Assembly (NCBI RefSeq): GCF_011947265.1 | Contig: NZ_JAATHD010000015.1 | Span: 62,001 to 126,000 of the forward strand | Direction: 5' to 3' | Source: Paenibacillus sp. HB172176 | GTDB lineage: Bacteria > Bacillota > Bacilli > Paenibacillales > Paenibacillaceae | Length of the DNA: 64,000 nt | In this document: piece by piece, positions 58,600-64,000 of the stretch | Layout: each line of letters opens with the position of its first letter | Numbering within the stretch: the first letter of the stretch is position 1 | Notes under the pieces: model-generated | Database searches by the model: none | What the model was told of the DNA's origin: nothing | Seen by the model: the letters and a program-made list of their open reading frames with translations, nothing else | Program-made: the position numbers and the translations under genes

Positions 58600-60573
58600 T
58601 CAGAGGCTCGCATGTTTCATAGGATCGAGAAAGCCATCAATCCTGATGTTGCCTGGTCGCAGAGCTTGCAGCAAGTCCTCCACATCGAAAGCCTGCGAAA
58701 GAACGGGAACAAAAATAACCGGCTTCCATCTGTGTGATTCCATAATCTGAAACGCGCGAAAGCTCACCGGTAAATGCTTCAAACAGACATCGTGAATTTC
58801 AGCAATAACAGCCGCATAAAGAGCGGTAAGCGCATGCTCCTCTTGACCATGCAGCAAAATTCTCACATGCTCGTAACCAGGCAACTGCCTCAGCCTGCTT
58901 ATACCCATAAGCACGTCCATCACCCGCATACCCTGCAGCGTCATGCCCAGCATTCGGGCATTATAAGCGCTTGCCGTTTCCGGATCGAACAAGCCGAAGC
59001 TGCTTTGCGGATCAAGCGCCGCAGGTCCGGTGCCGCGAGGATGAATCGTCATGATCGCCTCGTATTCGCCTGCCTTGGCCGTTAACACGTTTTCCAGTTC
59101 GGTTTCCCCGACCGCGATCAGCACGCAGCCCGGCCGCTCCGTTAGCTGCCGCCACGCGCCCGTAATTCTCATCCTGCCTGCTTCATATTCGAATGCGAAT
59201 GTTCCGTCCTCTTCAATGCAAAGCGAATTTTTCATCGCCCCCGCCGGTTCGCCAAAGTCTTGCGGCAGCTTTAACGCTTGCATCAACCGATCCCGCATAA
59301 AGCCATGCGGCAATTTCTTCTTCGATTGCTCGTGAGGCGCCCCCGCACGCTCCCGAATGAGATGATGAAGCGATTTGCGCTTGAACGAAGCGGCGACATC
59401 TCCGACCTCGCACTGCAAGTCTTCTGCATCGGGAAGCTGCTCGTAATCGATTTTTTTGTTTTCTATGAATGCCATGCTGAAGCTGCGGCAAAAAAAACGA
59501 AGAACGTTTTCCCGCATATCATGCCATAATCCATGACCCTTCAAGGAAACATAAAGCTCCAGACCAGATTCGAACCCAAGAAGCCTATACATCGCCTTCG
59601 CTTCGATAAATGCGTCGCGAACGCCGTCAATTGGAAAAAAATCAAACAAGGCCGCGCCAATGAAATAGGGCTTCGGTGCAGCAGCGGTAATGAAATCACT
59701 GTGATTCAGCCCTTGCCGCATAAATCCAGGCAAGCATTGCTCCGCATCCTGCGCCATAATTCGGTGCAGCAAGGAACGAAGCTCGGTAATGTAACAGCAA
59801 GGAGCAACCGCCTTGATCCGGTCATCATACGCCCCCATGTAGGCCGCCATCGTACCGCCGCCTGAATTGCCCGCAACCCCGACTCGCTCCGAATCGACCT
59901 CCGGCCTGCTTAGCAAATAGTCGAGCGCCTTAACATTATCACGCATCATGTAAGCTCCCAAATGCTCTCCCGTCAGGCTGAGCTTCTGATCAAGCAGGCA
60001 GTGAGCTTCAACGGGATTCATCCATGCAGCATCATCGTTGCCTTCCTTCCGCACTTTGCGTTCACCCTGCCCGACTACATCGAACGTCAGCACGCAAAAG
60101 CCGTTCAATACCGCCTCCACGCAGAAGGAGACATACGTCACGCTCGCTTTCCCTTCCGGTGCATGACCGCACAGAAACAAGAGGGCCGGCAGTGGCGTCT
60201 TTGCATCAGTCGGGTAATAGAAATTGGCTGTCGCGTAATAATCGGGCAACGTCTCAATATACAGCTTGTCTACTCGATAGCCCTCTCTCTCGAGCGTCTC
60301 CGTCACGAAAGCTCGCTTCGCATTCCCCTCCGGGAGCGGTCCGATGGATATTTGCATTTTCTTGCGAATGGTTTCCTGATAATGCTGCGCTTTCTCTCGA
60401 TTGTCTATCAATCGGGTAACGTTTTTTCTCTTGACCAAAAAATCAGTATTAATAAAATCCAGATAGCGCATAAAATCGTTCCGGCGAAATTTCTCGATAT
60501 CGGGATACGCGTCGATATAAGTTCTTTCACTTTGTTTGTCGGCTATCTCTTCCTCCAAAGACCATTTATCCAT
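58600..60573 (-). CDS. Alpha/beta hydrolase, acetyl-xylan-esterase-like
   Basis: The protein has 657 residues. Residues about 120-390 form an alpha/beta hydrolase: LLFLCGHAPEGK near 135 (oxyanion region), the nucleophile in GVAGNSGGGTMAAY near 242, and the catalytic His in KGHGLWHDMRENVL near 350. The C-terminal 250 residues hold a second, incomplete hydrolase-like region with no clear nucleophile. There is no signal peptide, so it should work in the cytosol, perhaps removing acetyl groups from imported oligosaccharides. The ATG at 60573 was chosen because GAGGAGG lies just upstream. A terminator for the binding-protein gene lies 20 bases before it. Confidence 0.82.
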   Translation of the reverse strand: MDKWSLEEEIADKQSERTYIDAYPDIEKFRRNDFMRYLDFINTDFLVKRKNVTRLIDNREKAQHYQETIRKKMQISIGPLPEGNAKRAFVTETLEREGYRVDKLYIETLPDYYATANFYYPTDAKTPLPALLFLCGHAPEGKASVTYVSFCVEAVLNGFCVLTFDVVGQGERKVRKEGNDDAAWMNPVEAHCLLDQKLSLTGEHLGAYMMRDNVKALDYLLSRPEVDSERVGVAGNSGGGTMAAYMGAYDDRIKAVAPCCYITELRSLLHRIMAQDAEQCLPGFMRQGLNHSDFITAAAPKPYFIGAALFDFFPIDGVRDAFIEAKAMYRLLGFESGLELYVSLKGHGLWHDMRENVLRFFCRSFSMAFIENKKIDYEQLPDAEDLQCEVGDVAASFKRKSLHHLIRERAGAPHEQSKKKLPHGFMRDRLMQALKLPQDFGEPAGAMKNSLCIEEDGTFAFEYEAGRMRITGAWRQLTERPGCVLIAVGETELENVLTAKAGEYEAIMTIHPRGTGPAALDPQSSFGLFDPETASAYNARMLGMTLQGMRVMDVLMGISRLRQLPGYEHVRILLHGQEEHALTALYAAVIAEIHDVCLKHLPVSFRAFQIMESHRWKPVIFVPVLSQAFDVEDLLQALRPGNIRIDGFLDPMKHASL

Positions 60574-60593
60574 CATTTCCTCCTCTGAGATCA

Positions 60594-60626
60594 AAAAAGA
60601 GGGGAGCCTGCTCTCTCCCCTCTCGT
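60594..60626 (-). terminator. Terminator after solute-binding protein 2
   Basis: AGAGGGGA pairs with TCCCCTCT on the minus strand, followed by TTTTTT. It lies between the importer genes and the hydrolase gene, so hydrolase expression would need read-through, and transporter genes may be made at higher levels. Confidence 0.85.
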
Positions 60627-60633
60627 GCGCGAG

Positions 60634-62232
60634 TTACTTCCACTCTCCGGCAATGCCGGCTTGCGTCAATTCACTATTAACCTCGTTAATCATATCCTGA
60701 CCGCCCTTGCTCATAAACTCTTCCACCATCTTATCCCAATCGTCCAGTGATTCTTGTCCGACAATCATTCTCGTTTGATGATCGGTGACCGCTTTATTAA
60801 GCTCGGAGGATTTGGCATAATACAGTTCGGAATGAATACGATTGACCGGATCGAGATACGTTTTCGTTGATTTCATTAGATCCACCGCGGATTGCACGAA
60901 AGATTTCGTGAACGGGTCCTGCAGCACTTCCGCCGGCTGTGTATCTTCATCGGCAGGCGCCCAATAAGGAATGCTGAGGTATACTTTCGGCTGTTCGCTG
61001 GAAGCCCCCTCGATGTCGAGAGAAACTCCGTTCTCCACCGAATAACCGACGTCGACCCCGCCGTTCTGCCAATCGAATTCCGGATTTTGCGGATTCCGCT
61101 CATCAACCGGGATAAATGTCATAAAGTAATTAATAATTTGGAGAATACGATCAATTTTGTCCGGGTCGTTCTTCATGCTCGCATTCAAGCTGTACAATTG
61201 ATAATAGCCTGGAAGTCCAATGAACCCTTGCTGGCCGTCATCTTGTTGGAAAGGCGGAATAACCGCCAGCTTTGCCTCAGGGGATGCTTCCTTCAATTGT
61301 TTGAACCGCGTTTCAGTTATATCATACGGCTGCTCGAACCAAATGCCGGTCTTTCCTGCGAAAAAGTCTTTTCTGGCATCGGAGGATTTCGTCAACGCCC
61401 AGTCTTTGCTAATCGCCCCCGCTTGGTACAAATCATGCAGCATGGTTACCTGTTGTTTGAAGCCATCGGAGATATTTCCCGGAATAAGCTGACCCTGCTC
61501 GTTTTTTGAATACCAGACATTATCGTAAGCCGCTCCCATTGGAGCACCGTATACGATATCTTTGGCCAGACCCAAGCCGAGCGTATCTTTTTGGCCGTTT
61601 TTGTCCGGATCGTCATTTGTGAATGCGATAGCTGCCTTTTCCAACTCTTCATAATTGGTCGGCATCTCCAAGCCGAGATTGTCCAGCCAATCTTGGCGGA
61701 TGACCGGCTTTTTCCCGTATTTAGAGGGAAAAAATTCCGGAATGCCGTAAATTTTTCCGTCGATTGACACAGCATCCCATACATATTTCGGAATGCTTTT
61801 TAATGCGTCGTAGTTCTCGATATAATCGTTTAGCGGTAGGAATGCACCTTGCTTCGCCCATTTGACGAAATTGGCGTCAACGCTCTCCATGCCGACCATA
61901 TCCGGTAAATCTCCTGCCGCCATTACAACCGGAAGCTTGTTGGCGTATTCGTCGTACGGGACGATTTGGGGCTTGAAATTGATGTTGAACTTGTCATTCA
62001 TCATTTGGACGCCGTTGCCCTTCGGATCCGGAATGGGATCGGACCAACTGCCCGAAATCGAAGAAATAGTAATGGTTTTATCCATTCCGTCTAACGATTG
62101 ACCCTCATCGGCTGTTTTCGTTGATGAAGGTGTGACTTCGGATGATTGGGAATTGTTGTTCGAACTGCAGCCGACTAGACCGGCCAACAAGCAAGCGGCG
62201 GAAAATAGAATAACGTTTTTTTTCATTTGCAC
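60634..62232 (-). CDS. ABC importer solute-binding lipoprotein 2
   Basis: This protein of about 532 residues has the signal MKKNVILFSAACLL and lipobox LVGC, then a Ser/Asn-rich tether. The body is the large LplA-type binding fold with PTNYEELEKAAIAF and DPDKNGQKDTLGLG. It should deliver an oligosaccharide to the permeases encoded just upstream. GTG at 62232 has AAGGAGG 8 bases upstream; the ATG two codons later (62226) is the alternative. It is the last gene before a strong terminator. Confidence 0.92.
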   Translation of the reverse strand: MQMKKNVILFSAACLLAGLVGCSSNNNSQSSEVTPSSTKTADEGQSLDGMDKTITISSISGSWSDPIPDPKGNGVQMMNDKFNINFKPQIVPYDEYANKLPVVMAAGDLPDMVGMESVDANFVKWAKQGAFLPLNDYIENYDALKSIPKYVWDAVSIDGKIYGIPEFFPSKYGKKPVIRQDWLDNLGLEMPTNYEELEKAAIAFTNDDPDKNGQKDTLGLGLAKDIVYGAPMGAAYDNVWYSKNEQGQLIPGNISDGFKQQVTMLHDLYQAGAISKDWALTKSSDARKDFFAGKTGIWFEQPYDITETRFKQLKEASPEAKLAVIPPFQQDDGQQGFIGLPGYYQLYSLNASMKNDPDKIDRILQIINYFMTFIPVDERNPQNPEFDWQNGGVDVGYSVENGVSLDIEGASSEQPKVYLSIPYWAPADEDTQPAEVLQDPFTKSFVQSAVDLMKSTKTYLDPVNRIHSELYYAKSSELNKAVTDHQTRMIVGQESLDDWDKMVEEFMSKGGQDMINEVNSELTQAGIAGEWK

Positions 62233-62291
62233 GGTTTGCCCCTCCTTAGTGTCCATTCCTAAAGTATAACTGTCTTTCGCCCAAAACGCGT

Positions 62292-63179
62292 TCATCCTTT
62301 CACCGAACCCAGCATCACCCCCTTGGCGAAATGTTTTTGAAGAAACGGGTATACGATCAGTATGGGCAGCGTAGCCAATATAATGGCAGCCATACCGATC
62401 GTCTCCGGCGGCGGAAGATGTCCGGCTCTCGCCGCATCGCGGGCCGCAGAGGCAAGCGTATTCGAAGCATCGTCCAAAATGACAATTTGCCGGAGAATAA
62501 CCTGCACGGTCCATTTGGTCGGATCATTCAAATACAAGATTGCCGTGAAATACGTATTCCATTGCCCTACGGCGTAGAATAAACCGAATGCGGCAAGAGC
62601 CGGTTTGGACAGCGGAAGGATAATTCGTGTATAAATCTGCAGTTCGTTGGCTCCATCGATGAGGGCCGCTTCGTTCAGCTCTTCGGGTATGCTCAAGAAA
62701 AACTGGCGCATAACAATTAGACTGAACGAGCTGATTGCGTCGGGAATAATTAAAGACCAATAATTATCAATCAAGCCTGCCGCTTTGACGATTAAATAAG
62801 TGGGAATCAGGCCCGCCCCGAAAATAAAAGTGAAAAGCACGAGAAACAAGTAAAACTTTTGCCCCCAAATTTTCCTTGTCAGCGAGAAGGCCATACTCGA
62901 GGTAAGCAAGAGGCTAACGAATGTGCCGACGACCGTAATGTACACCGTTACCCCAATCGCTCTAATAAATTCCTTCGATTGAAAAATAAATTGATACGCG
63001 TCCAACACCCATTTTTTAGGAAGAAGCAACAAATCGGTTCTGATGTACTCCTCGTAAGAAGTAAAGGAAATGACGATGATGTAATAGAACGGAAACAGCA
63101 TGGTTAGCGATAAGAGAATTAGCAGCAGAATATTGATTCCATCACCAAGCCGTTCTGATACATTTTTACTTTTTGGCAT
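62292..63179 (-). CDS. ABC importer permease 2b (LplC/YtcP-like)
   Basis: This 295-residue carbohydrate permease has six predicted helices and the EAA loop LNEAALIDGANELQIYTRIILPLSKP near 190. It ends HFAKGVMLGSVKG. The ATG at 63179 follows GGGGAGGAAG. It lies 19 bases after permease 2a. It resembles permease 1b in the other operon in layout. Confidence 0.92.
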   Translation of the reverse strand: MPKSKNVSERLGDGINILLLILLSLTMLFPFYYIIVISFTSYEEYIRTDLLLLPKKWVLDAYQFIFQSKEFIRAIGVTVYITVVGTFVSLLLTSSMAFSLTRKIWGQKFYLFLVLFTFIFGAGLIPTYLIVKAAGLIDNYWSLIIPDAISSFSLIVMRQFFLSIPEELNEAALIDGANELQIYTRIILPLSKPALAAFGLFYAVGQWNTYFTAILYLNDPTKWTVQVILRQIVILDDASNTLASAARDAARAGHLPPPETIGMAAIILATLPILIVYPFLQKHFAKGVMLGSVKG

Positions 63180-63198
63180 ATCCGACTTCCTCCCCTCT

Positions 63199-64000
63199 TT
63201 AAAATACGCCGTCTTCACCTAATTTTTTGGCAAGCCGATTCGCGCCCACGATGAGCACGAGTCCCACAACTCCTTTGAATAATCCAACCGCTGTGCCGAA
63301 GCTGAAATCGGATTCCTGAATGCCTTTAAAATAAACAAAGGTATCCAGCACGTTTCCGACCTTCATCGTAAACGGATTCAACATCAGGAAAATTTGCGTG
63401 AAACCGGAATCCAACACGCTTCCTAGACGCAGGATGAGCAATATGACAATTGTGCCGCGAATAGCCGGTAGCGTAATATGCCAAATTTGTCGCCAACGAC
63501 TGGCTCCATCCATAATCGCCGCCTCATACAAGGTAGGGTTGACTCCGCTCAGCGCTGCGAGGAAAATGATCGTTCCCCAGCCGGCTTCTTTCCAAATCAC
63601 TTCAAGGACGATTAGCGGCATAAACCATTCTGGCTGCTGCAGAAACTGAATGGCTTCCATACCAAAGAGAAAATGCAATAGATTATTGATGATTCCTTCG
63701 CTCTTGAGAAACATCGTTACGATTCCGATCGCCACCACCCAAGACATAAAATGCGGTAAATAAATGATCGATTGAATGACTTGCTTCGTTCGTTGATTTC
63801 TGACCTCATTAAGCATTAAAGAGAGAATAATGGGAATTGGAAAGGCAAAAGCAATCTGCAAAAAAGAAAGCCAGATCGTATTCCAGATAACTCGAATCAC
63901 TTCAGGATCTTCAAAGATCCGCTGAAAATGCCTCATACCAACCCATTCACTGTGGAGGATGCCTTTGAACGGACTATAATCTTCAAAAGCAATTACATTG
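63199..64000 (-). CDS. ABC importer permease 2a (LplB-like), partial at the window end
   Basis: The reading frame is open to the window edge and continues upstream of it: residues read NVIAFEDYSPFKGILHSEW before MRHFQRIFEDPEV, matching the LplB N-terminal region. The EAA loop LYEAAIMDGASRWRQIWHITLPA is present. It is the first visible gene of the second importer and lacks its N-terminal end only because the window stops. Confidence 0.92.
   Translation of the reverse strand, partial: NVIAFEDYSPFKGILHSEWVGMRHFQRIFEDPEVIRVIWNTIWLSFLQIAFAFPIPIILSLMLNEVRNQRTKQVIQSIIYLPHFMSWVVAIGIVTMFLKSEGIINNLLHFLFGMEAIQFLQQPEWFMPLIVLEVIWKEAGWGTIIFLAALSGVNPTLYEAAIMDGASRWRQIWHITLPAIRGTIVILLILRLGSVLDSGFTQIFLMLNPFTMKVGNVLDTFVYFKGIQESDFSFGTAVGLFKGVVGLVLIVGANRLAKKLGEDGVF

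Overview
The window reads as chromosomal DNA of a Gram-positive, spore-forming member of the Paenibacillaceae (Paenibacillus or Cohnella type). This inference rests on the sufCDSUB order, YtvI-, YfkAB-, YunC- and YhbH-like proteins typical of Bacilli, strong GGAGG ribosome binding sites with frequent TTG and GTG starts, and many AraC-type regulators beside carbohydrate genes. No rRNA, tRNA, CRISPR array, prophage or intact insertion sequence was seen.

The left half (1-28.8 kb) is mostly conserved core genome. It holds the 5' end of thiC behind a TPP riboswitch, a YtvI-like membrane protein, the radical SAM protein YfkAB, two HD-GYP proteins, a YunD-like nucleotidase, moaA with a divergent moaD-moaE fusion, the sufCDSUB Fe-S operon, the methylthioribose salvage pair mtnK-mtnA, YunC, a PAS-GGDEF-EAL protein, sbcD-sbcC, an MFS transporter and yhbH. 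Several clear intrinsic terminators separate these units.

The right half (29-64 kb) is accessory and centred on carbohydrates and small molecules. Two phyH/araC pairs lie at 29.2-32.8 kb. A six-gene operon (40.4 to 33.0 kb, minus strand) encodes a LacI regulator, an LplB/LplC/solute-binding ABC importer, a protein joining a formylglycine-generating-enzyme fold to a sialidase fold, and a DapA/NanA-like aldolase. Operator-like palindromes, a promoter and a possible cre site precede it. Next come a ferredoxin-NADP reductase / Rieske ferredoxin / amidohydrolase cluster with an AraC gene, and a Gfo/Idh/MocA dehydrogenase with a sugar isomerase. A graveyard of broken genes fills 46.4-47.96 kb. After it come a nagB operon, an Eis-like acetyltransferase, a membrane-anchored AraC regulator, a large secreted lyase-like protein, an esterase-like hydrolase and a second LplB/LplC/SBP importer that runs off the window end.

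The most unusual structure is the 46.4-47.96 kb graveyard. It contains a frameshifted C-terminal piece of a GH2 beta-mannosidase fused by deletion to a truncated AraC gene. Beside it is a heavily deleted relic of an araC-phyH cassette whose intact counterpart lies about 15 kb away at 31.0-32.8 kb, in the same order and orientation. The most promising functional units are the LacI operon with the FGE-like/sialidase fusion, the FNR-Rieske-amidohydrolase cluster, and the lyase/esterase/importer locus at the right end.
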